Part shown: positions 6,842 to 15,550 of the stretch, piece after piece
Layout: each line of letters begins with the position of its first letter
How positions within the stretch are numbered: the first letter of the stretch is position 1
Assembly: GCA_017542055.1 (NCBI GenBank)
Contig: JAFXXW010000013.1
Location: 1 to 42,799, forward strand
Source: Kiritimatiellia bacterium
GTDB lineage: Bacteria; Verrucomicrobiota; Kiritimatiellia; RFP12; UBA1067
Direction: 5' to 3'
Length of the DNA: 42,799 nucleotides
Translations under genes and position numbers: made by a program
The notes under the pieces: model-generated
The model's input: the letters and a program-made list of their open reading frames with translations, nothing else
The model's database searches: none
Told to the model about the DNA's origin: nothing

Positions 6842-7156
6842 ATGGAAGCATACGCAGTAATCGCCACCGGCGGCAAGCAGTTGCTGGTCAAGGCGGGCGA
6901 CAGGGTCGAGATTGAAAAGCTCCCGGCCGAAGCGGGCACGGACGTCGTGCTCGACACCGTGTGTGCCATCAGCGATGGTACCACGCTCAAGGTTGGCGCT
7001 CCCTACGTGGAAGGCGCCAAGGTAACGCTCACGATCGACGGCAACAAGCGCGGCGAGAAGGTGGTCAATTTCAAGGCCAAGCGTCGCAAAGGTTCGCGCC
7101 GTCTGGTGGGTCATCGCCAGGAAATCACGGTCGCCACGGTCAAGGCTATCGCTTAA
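6842..7156 (+). CDS. rplU: 50S ribosomal protein L21
   Basis: 104 residues, the usual L21 length. It begins MEAYAVIATGGKQ, matching the family N-terminus (YAVIxTGGKQ), and carries the basic C-terminal stretch FKAKRRKGSRRLVGHRQ that binds 23S rRNA. The start at 6842 is chosen by homology; an in-frame ATG at 6815 would add nine basic residues and lies after the same predicted transcription start. First gene of an operon with rpmA and obgE, the classical L21-L27-Obg order. Confidence 0.95.
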   Translation: MEAYAVIATGGKQLLVKAGDRVEIEKLPAEAGTDVVLDTVCAISDGTTLKVGAPYVEGAKVTLTIDGNKRGEKVVNFKAKRRKGSRRLVGHRQEITVATVKAIA

Positions 7157-7168
7157 GGAGGAATAGAA

Positions 7169-7405
7169 ATGGCTTCTTCAGCATCGGCACGCAACGGTCG
7201 CGATTCCAACCCCAAGTACTTGGGCGTCAAGGCTTACGACGGTCAGAAACTCACGGCGGGCTCCATCATCGTCCGCCAGCGCGGCACCAAGATCCATCCC
7301 GGCAAGAACGTCGGCCAGGGTCGCGACTTCACGCTCTTCGCGTTGAAGGACGGCACGGTCAAGTTTGTCAAGGACGGCAAGGTCGTCACGATCGTAGAAG
7401 GCTGA
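7169..7405 (+). CDS. rpmA: 50S ribosomal protein L27
   Basis: 78 residues. A short Ser/Ala/Arg N-terminus precedes the conserved block [22 protein letters not shown] and [15 protein letters not shown]27 sits at the peptidyl-transferase side of the 50S subunit. It has no N-terminal extension of the type cleaved by Prp protease in Firmicutes. AAGGAGG lies 8 nt upstream of the start, and 12 nt separate it from rplU. Confidence 0.96.
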   Translation: MASSASARNGRDSNPKYLGVKAYDGQKLTAGSIIVRQRGTKIHPGKNVGQGRDFTLFALKDGTVKFVKDGKVVTIVEG

Positions 7406-7415
7406 ACGACCGGCG

Positions 7416-8573
7416 ATGAAAGCCAAGTCTTTCATCGATCAAGTCGAAATATTGGTCCGTTCCGGCAAAGGCGGGGACGGATCAATGTCTTTTCGGCGCG
7501 AGGCGCTGGTGGCGTTCGGCGGGCCTGACGGGGGCGACGGCGGACGCGGGGGCGATGTGGTCCTCAAGGCGTCCGAGCACGTGAATTCGCTCCTGTCGCT
7601 CTATTACGACCCCAAGTGCTTCGCGCAGGACGGCGCTCCCGGCCAGGGGCAGAAGATGTACGGCAAGCGCGGGAAAGACCTGGTGGTGCCGGTTCCCCTG
7701 GGGACGGAAGTGTACGAGGCGGACACGGGCCTTCTCTTGGCGGACATCACGGAACCCGGCCAGCAGGTGGTGGTGGCCAAGGGCGGGGCGGGAGGCTTCG
7801 GCAACGTCCACTTCAAGAGCAGCGTCAACCAGGCCCCCACCGAACACACCCCGGGCGGCGAAGCGGAAGAAAAGCGGCTTCGCCTGGAACTGAAGACGAT
7901 CGCGGACGCGGGTCTTTTGGGGTTCCCCAACGCGGGCAAGAGTTCGCTCCTCTCGGCGCTTTCCAGCGCCACGCCGAAAATCGCGTCCTATCCTTTCACC
8001 ACCCTCAACCCGATCGTGGGCACCGTGGTCTACGGCGACTACGCCAAGATTCGCCTCGCGGACGTGCCGGGCATCATCGAGGGCGCGGCCAAGGGCGTGG
8101 GGTTGGGACTCGCGTTTTTGAAGCATCTGGAACGGAGCCGGGTGTTGGTGTACGTCATCGACCTCGCCGGCACCGACAACCGCAAGCCTTGGGAGGACTA
8201 TCTCGTCCTCAAGAAGGAAGTGGAGGAATATTCCATCGAGCTCGCCGGTCGGCCGGCGCTGGTGGTGGCCAACAAGCTCGACACCGAGGCGGCCAGGGGC
8301 AATCTCGCGGAATTCAAGGCCGAAGCGGGCGTCGATCCCATTTGCGTCAGCTGCGAAACGCGCGAAGGGCTGGAAGAATTCAAGGCGCGGCTGCGGGAAA
8401 TCGTCAATCCGAAAACGAAGTTCCACCACACCCATGCCGAACGGCCGGACCTCGAGGACATGCCGGACACCACCGGCGCGGAAATTCCGGCCGAGGCCAT
8501 GAAATTCGCCACGTTCCTCAAGCTGGAAAAGCCCAAGGCGAAGAGCCATCCCTCGCGCGGCAACATCCATTAA
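7416..8573 (+). CDS. obgE: GTPase Obg (ribosome assembly)
   Basis: 385 residues. The glycine-rich Obg fold (about 5-160, FVDQVEI-like start and many GG pairs) is followed by the GTPase domain: G1 [10 protein letters not shown]2 [10 protein letters not shown]3 [10 protein letters not shown]4 NKLD. The C-terminal tail is short and acidic/basic rather than a full OCT domain. Obg proteins act in late 50S assembly and stress control. It starts 10 nt after rpmA; the gene order rplU-rpmA-obgE is conserved across bacteria. Confidence 0.96.
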   Translation: MKAKSFIDQVEILVRSGKGGDGSMSFRREALVAFGGPDGGDGGRGGDVVLKASEHVNSLLSLYYDPKCFAQDGAPGQGQKMYGKRGKDLVVPVPLGTEVYEADTGLLLADITEPGQQVVVAKGGAGGFGNVHFKSSVNQAPTEHTPGGEAEEKRLRLELKTIADAGLLGFPNAGKSSLLSALSSATPKIASYPFTTLNPIVGTVVYGDYAKIRLADVPGIIEGAAKGVGLGLAFLKHLERSRVLVYVIDLAGTDNRKPWEDYLVLKKEVEEYSIELAGRPALVVANKLDTEAARGNLAEFKAEAGVDPICVSCETREGLEEFKARLREIVNPKTKFHHTHAERPDLEDMPDTTGAEIPAEAMKFATFLKLEKPKAKSHPSRGNIH

Positions 8574-8590
8574 GGAGATTTTCAGTCACC

Positions 8591-9364
8591 ATGAAACGCT
8601 GGACAGTGCAGACCGTAACGGAAGCCAAGGGCAAGACGAAGCTCGGCTGCGTGACCGCTTACGACGCGGCCTTCGCGCGGTTGGCGGACGAGGCGGGCGT
8701 GCCGATAATCCTGGTGGGCGATTCGATGGGCAACAACGTCCTCGGCTACGCCAACACGCTCAACGTGGAGCTGGAGGATACGCTCCGGGCGGTGGGGGCG
8801 GTATCGCGCGGCGCCAAAGACGCTTTGGTGGTTGCGGATCTGCCGTTCGGCACGTACCAGGCGGGTCAGGACCGGGCGGTGGAAAACGCCGTCAAGTGCA
8901 TCAAGGCCGGGGCGGACGCCGTCAAGCTGGAGGGCGCTTCGGTGGAGGTTTGCCTGCTCATCCGCCGGCTGGTGGAGAGCGGGATTCCGGTGTTGGCGCA
9001 CGTGGGCATGCAGCCGCAGAGCGTCAACGTGTACGGCGGCTTCAAGAAGCAGGGCAAGACGCGCGAGGCCGCGGCCAAGGTGATGGCCGACGCCAAGGCG
9101 GTGGAGGCGGCGGGCGCGTTTATGGTGACTTTGGAGTGCATTCCGGCGGAACTGGCCGCGGAAATCACCGCCGCCTTGTCCATTCCCACCATCGGCATCG
9201 GCGCGGGTCCGGTGTGCGACGCGCAGTGGCTTGTGATGCACGATCTTTTGGGACTGAACGAGCGGGTGCCGGGTTTCGTGCGCAAGTATGCCGATTTGGC
9301 CGCCGTCGTGCGCGACGCGTTCAAGGCCTACGTGGCAGACGTGGCCGCTTCCGCTTTTCCGTAA
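8591..9364 (+). CDS. panB: 3-methyl-2-oxobutanoate hydroxymethyltransferase
   Basis: 257 residues, normal PanB length. It makes ketopantoate from 2-oxoisovalerate and methylene-tetrahydrofolate, the first committed step to pantothenate and CoA. Visible family signatures are VTAYDAAFA, LVGDSMGNNVLGY (metal-binding Asp), DLPFG, KLEG, HVGMQPQ and GIGAGP. The start at 8591 follows AAGGAG at 8574-8579; the open frame extends far upstream only because it runs out of frame through obgE. The next gene, ilvE, interconverts valine and the PanB substrate, so the pairing makes metabolic sense. Confidence 0.95.
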   Translation: MKRWTVQTVTEAKGKTKLGCVTAYDAAFARLADEAGVPIILVGDSMGNNVLGYANTLNVELEDTLRAVGAVSRGAKDALVVADLPFGTYQAGQDRAVENAVKCIKAGADAVKLEGASVEVCLLIRRLVESGIPVLAHVGMQPQSVNVYGGFKKQGKTREAAAKVMADAKAVEAAGAFMVTLECIPAELAAEITAALSIPTIGIGAGPVCDAQWLVMHDLLGLNERVPGFVRKYADLAAVVRDAFKAYVADVAASAFP

Positions 9365-9393
9365 TTCCGTAAATTCAAACAGGGAGTCAAACA

Positions 9394-10419
9394 ATGCCGA
9401 GGACCGATATCGATTGGGGTTCGCTGGGGTTCGGATTCAGCGACGTGAATTGCCATGTGCGCTACACCTGGAAGGACGGCGCGTGGAGCAAGCCGGAATT
9501 TCCGAAAGATCCTTACATCACCATGCATATCGGCGCGAGCTGCCTCCATTACGGGCAGGAATGCTTCGAGGGGATGAAGGCGTTTCGGCAGAAAGACGGC
9601 AAAATCGTCATTTTCCGCCCCGAAGAGAATGCCAAGCGCATGTATCGCACGGCACAGCGCACGGTGATGCCGCCGGTGCCGGTGGAGATGTTCATCGAGG
9701 CGGCCGAGGAAGTGATCCGGCGCAACGAGGAGTTCGTGCCGCCCTACGGGACTGGCGGCAGCCTGTACCTGCGTCCCTTGCTGATCGGCACGGGGCCGCA
9801 GATCGGCGTGGCGCCGGCGCACGAATACACGTTCATGATCATGGTGATGCCGGTGGGCGCCTACTACAAGGGCGGGCTCAAGCCGGTCAGGGCGGTCATT
9901 CTGGACGATTGGGACCGCGCCGCGCCCAACGGCATGGGCGACGTGAAGGTTGGCGGCAACTACGCGGCGTCGCTCTTCGCCCATGAGAAGGCCAAGCACG
10001 AGGGTTGGCCGGTGGAGCTGTATCTGGACGCCAAGACCCATCGCTACGTAGAGGAATTCGCCACTTCCAATTTCCTGGGCATCAAGCCCGACGGCACGTA
10101 CGTGACGCCCGATTCGCATTCGGTGTTGCCCTCGGTGACCAACCTGTCGCTCAAGGAGTGCGCGGCCGATTTCGGCTGGAAGGTGGAATGCCGCAAGATT
10201 CCGTACGAGGAAATCCGCGAATTTTCGGAAGTGGCCGCCTGCGGTACGGCGGTGGTGGTGACGCCGGTGTGGGAAATCACGCGAGGCGAGGACGTCATCA
10301 AGATCAGCGACGAGAACGCGGTGGGGCCGCATCTCCAGAAACTTTTCGATACGGTGCAGGGTATCCAATACGGAACGCTGCCGGACATCCACCACTGGTG
10401 CCATGAAGTGAAGATGTAA
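9394..10419 (+). CDS. ilvE: Branched-chain amino acid aminotransferase
   Basis: 341 residues, PLP-dependent fold-type IV aminotransferase of the longer BCAT type. ECFEGMKAFR marks the substrate side. The predicted PLP lysine is in GDVKVGGNYAAS, followed by EEFATSNFLGI, which holds the glutamate that contacts the pyridine nitrogen. The enzyme moves amino groups between glutamate and valine, leucine or isoleucine keto acids. An AGGGAG site lies 7 nt before the start. It runs directly into recJ, whose GTG start is the next base after this stop. Confidence 0.93.
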   Translation: MPRTDIDWGSLGFGFSDVNCHVRYTWKDGAWSKPEFPKDPYITMHIGASCLHYGQECFEGMKAFRQKDGKIVIFRPEENAKRMYRTAQRTVMPPVPVEMFIEAAEEVIRRNEEFVPPYGTGGSLYLRPLLIGTGPQIGVAPAHEYTFMIMVMPVGAYYKGGLKPVRAVILDDWDRAAPNGMGDVKVGGNYAASLFAHEKAKHEGWPVELYLDAKTHRYVEEFATSNFLGIKPDGTYVTPDSHSVLPSVTNLSLKECAADFGWKVECRKIPYEEIREFSEVAACGTAVVVTPVWEITRGEDVIKISDENAVGPHLQKLFDTVQGIQYGTLPDIHHWCHEVKM

Positions 10420-12135
10420 GTGTCCGTCTGGCGACAGAAAGAGGCGGACGCCGGACGCGTTGCGTCGCTGAAGGCGCTGGGACACGCGGATATTGTGGCC
10501 CGGGTGCTGGCCCTTCGCGGGCAGGACGCGCAAAGCGTGGACGAATTCCTCAAGCCTTCGCTCAAAAACCTGGCGTCGCCGGAGGATTTGCCGGGCGTCA
10601 AGGAGGCGGTGGAGCAGATTCTCGCCAATCTCGACGGGGTGGTGGTCTTCGGCGACTACGACTGCGACGGCGTCAGCGCCACGGCCATCATGCTGTCGGT
10701 GTTGAACGCCATCCGTCCGGGCTGCGCCGAAGCGTTCATTCCCGAGCGGCTGACGGAAGGCTACGGCATGAGCGACCAGGCGGTGGCGCGCATGCTGAAG
10801 GAGCATCCGGGGGTGAAGCTGGTGGTGACGGTGGACAACGGCATCGGCGCGCTCAAGTACGTGCGGCAGCTCAAGGCGCGGGGCGTCAAGGTGGTCATCA
10901 CCGACCATCACCTCGCGGGCGAGGACGTGGCGGAACTGCAGGCGGAGGCCGACGCGCTCGTCAATCCCAAAGTGGCGGCGCCGGAAAGTTTGCGGGATCT
11001 GTGCGGGGCGGGCGTGGCGTTCATGCTCGCCAAGGCGCTGACGGACCGCGCGCGGCGGGACGGGCTTTACGCGGGGCCGGCGATCGGCGGGCCGCTGTTG
11101 GTGATGGCGGGGCTGGCGACGGTGACGGACATCATGCCGCTTACCGGGCAAAACCGCATTTTGGTGGCCGAGGCGCTGAAACGTTTCCGCACGCTGGCGC
11201 CGACGGGACTCAAGGAATTGCATCGCCGGGCGGCCCGGACCACGCCGCTCACGCTCGACTGCAAGGATTTCGGTTTTTTGATCGGGCCCAGGATCAACGC
11301 GGCGGGCCGGATGGGCAGCGGCACGGCGGCCCTGAAACTGCTGCTGGAGCGCGACCGGGAAGCGGCGGCGACCATCGCCTACGAGGTGCAATGCCTCAAC
11401 GACCGGCGCAAGACGGTGGAGGCGCAGATGCTGGCGGAGGCGTCGGGGCAGATCGTCGCGGGGGCGCCGGCGCAGATAATCGATTTGCCGGGCGGTCACC
11501 AGGGGGTGGCGGGGATAGTCGCTTCCAAGGTGATGGAGATGCGTCCGGATGGTCCGGTGGCGGTGATCGCGGGCGGACACGGGTCTTGCCGGGCGCCCGA
11601 GGGGTTCAACGTCCACGATCTTTTGGCGGAGGCGGGGGATACGCTTACTTCGTTCGGCGGGCATGCCCAGGCGGGCGGTTTTGCGGTGAAGGCGGGGCGG
11701 ATGGACGATTTTCGCCGTCTTTTCGCCGAGGCGGCCGGTGCCCAGGCGGCGAGGCTCACGGCGGCGGGCAGGAGTCCGGAAACCGTCTGGTACGACGCGG
11801 AGATCGAGGGCAAGGAACTTACGCTGGAGCTGGCGGCGGCCTTGAACGAACTCGAACCGTTCGGCGAGGGCAACGAAGAGCCGGTGTTCCGGCTAAGAAA
11901 CGTGTATTTGAGCAACGTGCGGCCAGTGGGTCGCGAAGGCCGTCATCTGGCGCTGGAGTTCAAGGACGTCAACATCCCGCGGGCGATGTGGTGGAACCGG
12001 GGCGGGCGGCTGGAGGAATTGCGCGCGCACAGTTCGCAGACGGTGGACGTGCTCTTCCGGATGGAGATTTCCGAGTACGGACAGCGCCATCTGGAGCTGA
12101 GAGTGGTGGAGTTGGCGATAAATAGTTCGCTTTAA
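10420..12135 (+). CDS. recJ: Single-stranded-DNA-specific exonuclease RecJ
   Basis: 571 residues with GTG start abutting the ilvE stop. The DHH superfamily motifs are in order: VVFGDYDCDGVSATA, VDNGIGA, ITDHHLAGED, and the DHHA1 part GGHQGVAGIVASK and SFGGHAQAGGF, followed by a C-terminal OB-like domain. RecJ degrades single-stranded DNA 5' to 3' in recombination and mismatch repair. Length is close to E. coli RecJ (577). It is the last gene of the operon; a new promoter starts 3 nt after its stop codon. Confidence 0.95.
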   Translation: MSVWRQKEADAGRVASLKALGHADIVARVLALRGQDAQSVDEFLKPSLKNLASPEDLPGVKEAVEQILANLDGVVVFGDYDCDGVSATAIMLSVLNAIRPGCAEAFIPERLTEGYGMSDQAVARMLKEHPGVKLVVTVDNGIGALKYVRQLKARGVKVVITDHHLAGEDVAELQAEADALVNPKVAAPESLRDLCGAGVAFMLAKALTDRARRDGLYAGPAIGGPLLVMAGLATVTDIMPLTGQNRILVAEALKRFRTLAPTGLKELHRRAARTTPLTLDCKDFGFLIGPRINAAGRMGSGTAALKLLLERDREAAATIAYEVQCLNDRRKTVEAQMLAEASGQIVAGAPAQIIDLPGGHQGVAGIVASKVMEMRPDGPVAVIAGGHGSCRAPEGFNVHDLLAEAGDTLTSFGGHAQAGGFAVKAGRMDDFRRLFAEAAGAQAARLTAAGRSPETVWYDAEIEGKELTLELAAALNELEPFGEGNEEPVFRLRNVYLSNVRPVGREGRHLALEFKDVNIPRAMWWNRGGRLEELRAHSSQTVDVLFRMEISEYGQRHLELRVVELAINSSL

Positions 12136-12138
12136 TCC

Positions 12139-12167
12139 TTGACATCTCGGCCGCAATTTAGTATAAT
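12139..12167 (+). promoter_or_regulatory. Consensus sigma70 promoter of the kinase/ion-transport operon
   Basis: TTGACA (12139-12144), 17-bp spacer, TATAAT (12162-12167): a perfect match to both hexamers, without the TGn extension used elsewhere in the window. The leader of about 35 nt ends with AAGGAGG (12196-12202) before the ATG at 12209. Confidence 0.9.
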
Positions 12168-12208
12168 ATCTCCTAACAGCTTTTAAAATCCACACAAGGA
12201 GGTTAACT

Positions 12209-13621
12209 ATGGCATGCAAGTGCAAATGTTGTAACGAGTTCGTGGCGCCGATGAGCGCGCTTTGGGAAATCTACGACGGCATCGGCGCGAAGGCCGACGT
12301 GGTGGCGATCGCCTGGGAGCGCGAAGACGGCAAGATCTTCCGCTACGACCTGCCGATTCCCCAGCGTCTCGACCCGCAGGCGGCCAAGAAGGTGAGCTAC
12401 GTGGTGGACCGCATCGCCAAGTTCATCGTGTGGTCGGCGGGCGGTTGGAAGCTGTATCTCGCCGGTCCCGACGCGGTGGTGCAGCCCGTGGCCAAGGCCT
12501 ACACCAAGAAGGGCTCGCGCAAGTTCGATTACGGTTTCTTCTCCGATCTCTACGGCCGTCCCGTCGAAGCGGTGGTGCTGCCGCTCAAGAAGATGCCCGA
12601 GACCAACGAGACGCTGACCAAGGTCAAGACCGTGGCCGACGGCTGCCGCATCGGTTTCGACCTGGGCGCCAGCGATTTCAAGATTTCCGCGCTCAACAAC
12701 GGCGAGGTGGTCTTCTCCAAGGAATTCCCCTGGGATCCGCGCAACAATCCCGACCCCGAATACCACTACTCCAAGCTGACGGCGGGTCTCAAGGAGGCGG
12801 CCGCCACGCTTCCGCGCGTCGATGCCATCGGCGGATCGACGGCCGGCACGCTGGTGGGCAAGAAGATGGGCGTCGCTTCGCTCTTCCGCGCCATCAAAGA
12901 GCAGAATCCGGAGAAGTATCCGGTGGCGCAGGACATGTTCTTCCGCGTCGAGCGCGACTGGGGCGTGCCGTTCGAAATCTACAACGACGGCGACGTTTCG
13001 GCCTTGGCCGGCATGATCACGATGGGCAAGAAGGGCATTCTCGGCGTGGCGATGGGCTCCTCGGAAGCGGTGGGCTACATCGATCCCTCGGGCGCGCTCA
13101 CCGGTCGTATCACCGAGCTCGCTTTCGCGCCGGTCGACTTCAACCCCAACGCTCCCAAGTGCGAGTGGTCGGGCGATGCGGGCGTGGGCGCCATGGCGTT
13201 CAGCCAGCAGGCGGTCAACTGGCTGGCGGAAAAGTACGGTTTCGAGTTCCCGGCCGACATGAAGCTCCCCGAGCGGCTCAAGGTGGTCCAGGCGGCGATG
13301 GAGAAGGGCGACCAGCGCGCGCTCAAGGTGTACGTGCAGATCGGCCGTTTCCTGGCGCACGCGATTCCGTGGTACAACGAATTCTACGACTATTCCAGCA
13401 TGATGCTGCTCGGCCGCGTGACTTCCGGCCTCGGCGGCGACGTGATCCTGGAAACCGCGCAGACCATGCTCAAGGACGTCTATCCCGAATGGGCCGAGAA
13501 GATCGAGCTCTTCGTTCCGGACGAACACTTCCGCCGTCTCGGCCAGAGCGTGGCTGCGGCGCAGATTCCCGTCATCAAGAAGGCGGCCGCCAAGAAGCCG
13601 GCCAAGAAGGGCAAGAAGTAA
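12209..13621 (+). CDS. ROK-like (ASKHA) kinase with extra N-terminal domain
   Basis: 470 residues, longer than ordinary ROK kinases (about 300). The C-terminal two thirds is ASKHA-like: phosphate-1 motif IGFDLGASDFK (about 150), a catalytic-type loop IYNDGDVSALAG, and GVAMGSSEAVGYI where ROK proteins have their glycine-rich phosphate-2 loop. The ROK zinc motif (CxCGxxGC) is absent. The first 145 residues are a separate domain that opens with a Cys cluster, MACKCKCC, and I do not recognise it. The end is Lys/Ala-rich. A sugar kinase role is likely, given the NahK-type kinase just downstream, but the substrate is unknown. Strong promoter and ribosome site suggest high expression. Confidence 0.7.
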   Translation: MACKCKCCNEFVAPMSALWEIYDGIGAKADVVAIAWEREDGKIFRYDLPIPQRLDPQAAKKVSYVVDRIAKFIVWSAGGWKLYLAGPDAVVQPVAKAYTKKGSRKFDYGFFSDLYGRPVEAVVLPLKKMPETNETLTKVKTVADGCRIGFDLGASDFKISALNNGEVVFSKEFPWDPRNNPDPEYHYSKLTAGLKEAAATLPRVDAIGGSTAGTLVGKKMGVASLFRAIKEQNPEKYPVAQDMFFRVERDWGVPFEIYNDGDVSALAGMITMGKKGILGVAMGSSEAVGYIDPSGALTGRITELAFAPVDFNPNAPKCEWSGDAGVGAMAFSQQAVNWLAEKYGFEFPADMKLPERLKVVQAAMEKGDQRALKVYVQIGRFLAHAIPWYNEFYDYSSMMLLGRVTSGLGGDVILETAQTMLKDVYPEWAEKIELFVPDEHFRRLGQSVAAAQIPVIKKAAAKKPAKKGKK

Positions 13622-13622
13622 T

Positions 13623-14660
13623 ATGAGCAACCGCAACTACACCCAGGAGGAGCTGGCCCAGGCCCTCTCCTCCATGGGGGTCACCGACCAAACTTCGGTC
13701 GAGCGCTACGGCTCGGGCCACATCAACGACACCTTCAAGGTGGAAACCGCCGGCGGCGTGCGCTACATTCTGCAGCGCGTCAACACCGACATCTTTCCTC
13801 CGGACATGCTGAAGGAGAACGTGCTGCGCGTGACCGGGCATCTCGCCAAGAAGGGTATCCGTTCGCTGGAGGTCAAGGGCTACGAGAATCCCTGGCGGCT
13901 CTATTCGTTCCTCGAAGGGTACACCTCGATCGATCTGGTGACCAATCCGTCGCAGGCCGAGCTGGTGGCGGGGGCGTTCGCCAAGTTCCAGAACGATCTC
14001 GCCGATCTGCCAGCGCCGCGGCTGGGGGAGATCATCCCCAAGTTCCACAACACGGTGGACCGTCTGCGTCTGCTGGACGAAGCGGCCGCGGCCGACGTCA
14101 AGGGCCGCAAGGCGCTGGTGGCCAAGGAGCTCGCCTGGGTGGACGCGCGTCGCGAAGAGGCGGCCAAGATCGTCAAGCTGATGGAGTCGGGCGAAATCCC
14201 CGAGCGCATCACCCATAACGACACCAAAATCAACAACGTCATGCTGGCGCCCGACGGGACCAACGTGGTGATCGACCTCGACACCACCATGCCCGGCTCG
14301 GCCCTGTACGACTTTGGCGACATGGTGCGCACTTCGTCCGCGGCGGCGGCCGAGGACGAGAAGGATCTTTCCAAGGTCTACTCCAAGAAAGAGTACTTCG
14401 AGGCGCTGGTCAAGGGCTATCTCGCCCAGGCCAAGTTCCTCAACGAGGCGGAGCTGGCCAACCTGGCGTTCTCCGGCCGGCTCATCACCATGACGATCGG
14501 CATCCGGTTCCTGACCGACTACCTCGCAGGCGACACCTATTTCCGCACCGCGTACGACGATCACAACCTGGTCCGTTGCCATACGCAATTCAAGATGGTC
14601 GAATCGATGGAGGCGCAAGCCGCCGAATACGAGGCGATCGTCAGAAAGTATTCGGCTTGA
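13623..14660 (+). CDS. NahK-type sugar kinase (APH-fold phosphotransferase)
   Basis: 345 residues with the aminoglycoside-phosphotransferase/choline-kinase fold. GSGHINDTF and LQRVNTDIF are typical of the N-acetylhexosamine 1-kinase group; ITHNDTKINNV is the Brenner-type catalytic loop (Asp base) and IDLDTTMPG the metal-binding motif. Known NahK enzymes phosphorylate GlcNAc or GalNAc at C1 during use of mucin or milk glycans. It starts 1 nt after the upstream ROK-like kinase, and its stop TGA overlaps the TTG start of the next gene. The specific sugar is inferred by family. Confidence 0.8.
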   Translation: MSNRNYTQEELAQALSSMGVTDQTSVERYGSGHINDTFKVETAGGVRYILQRVNTDIFPPDMLKENVLRVTGHLAKKGIRSLEVKGYENPWRLYSFLEGYTSIDLVTNPSQAELVAGAFAKFQNDLADLPAPRLGEIIPKFHNTVDRLRLLDEAAAADVKGRKALVAKELAWVDARREEAAKIVKLMESGEIPERITHNDTKINNVMLAPDGTNVVIDLDTTMPGSALYDFGDMVRTSSAAAAEDEKDLSKVYSKKEYFEALVKGYLAQAKFLNEAELANLAFSGRLITMTIGIRFLTDYLAGDTYFRTAYDDHNLVRCHTQFKMVESMEAQAAEYEAIVRKYSA

Positions 14661-15544
14661 AACCCGAAGACCTGCACCTTACCAACTTCTTCAGCGCGGA
14701 AGACATCGTCCCCCACTGCGGGGAGATGTCCCGCGACGAAGTGATCCGCCGCCTGGTCCCCAACGACGAGACCTACAAGGCGGTGATAGCGCGCGAGGAA
14801 CTGGGCTCCACCGTCATTCGCGACGGTCTGGCCGTTCCCCACGCGCGGGTCGCCACGCTTTCGCAGCCCAAGGTGACCATCGCCACGAGCGAGCGCGGCA
14901 TCGTGTGGCCGGGCGAAAGTTCGGCCGTGCATATCGTGTTTCTGCTCTTGATTCCGCAGAACCAGCCGGCCCTCTATCTGCAGATCCTGCGCGCGCTCGG
15001 AACGGCGCTCAAGGACGACCAGGTGCTGCGCACGGTGGCCGCCATGACGAACTCGGGCGACATCTACCGCTTTTTCGAATCGGGCAAGGCGTATCTGCCG
15101 CGGTACATCACGGCGGCGGACATCATGAGCCGCGAGTTCCTCTTCCTGCACGACACCGACACGCTGCAGGTTTGCGTGGACACCATCATCAAGAACGGAG
15201 TGAGCGAAATCGCGGTGCTCGACCGCGACAACGATCTGCGCGGCATCGTGCGCGCCGGCGAACTGCTCAGGCTGTGTCTGCCCGAGTATCTCCTCTGGAT
15301 GGACGATCTTTCGCCCATCGCCAATTTCGAACCGTTCGCGGAAGTGCTGGCCAACGAGCGCAAAACGTGGCTGCGCGAGATCATGGTGGACGATTTCCCC
15401 GTGGTCAAGCCGGACGCGCCGGCCATCCAGGTGGCGGGCGAGATGACACGCTACCGTTCGCCCTGCTGCTACGTGCGCGAGGGCAACAAGCTGGTGGGAC
15501 TGATCCGCATCAGCAACTTCCTCAACAAGATTTTCCGCGAGTAA
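14657..15544 (+). CDS. EIIA(Ntr)-like PTS domain fused to a CBS pair
   Basis: 295 residues from a TTG codon that overlaps the upstream TGA (TTGA). Upstream ATGs at 14576 would lie deep inside the NahK gene. The N-terminal 150 residues form a type-2 PTS EIIA domain with phospho-acceptor His62 in GLAVPHARV. Two CBS motifs follow (about 155-215 and 235-295), which usually bind adenine nucleotides. No EIIB or EIIC is present, so this is a regulator rather than a sugar importer: it could read PTS phosphorylation and energy charge and act on the permease and antiporter encoded next. Confidence 0.85.
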   Translation: MKPEDLHLTNFFSAEDIVPHCGEMSRDEVIRRLVPNDETYKAVIAREELGSTVIRDGLAVPHARVATLSQPKVTIATSERGIVWPGESSAVHIVFLLLIPQNQPALYLQILRALGTALKDDQVLRTVAAMTNSGDIYRFFESGKAYLPRYITAADIMSREFLFLHDTDTLQVCVDTIIKNGVSEIAVLDRDNDLRGIVRAGELLRLCLPEYLLWMDDLSPIANFEPFAEVLANERKTWLREIMVDDFPVVKPDAPAIQVAGEMTRYRSPCCYVREGNKLVGLIRISNFLNKIFRE

Positions 15545-15550
15545 TCCATC

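Noticed and set aside
6452..6851. Short overlapping ORFs on both strands between the orphan promoters and rplU (65-131 codons)
   Set aside because: They read through the tandem repeat and promoter sequence, lack ribosome sites and show no recognisable protein.
9328..11664. Long minus-strand open frame (778 codons) opposite ilvE and recJ
   Set aside because: The plus strand holds two clear enzymes with full motif sets. The minus frame is Arg/His-rich and open only because of GC bias at third positions.
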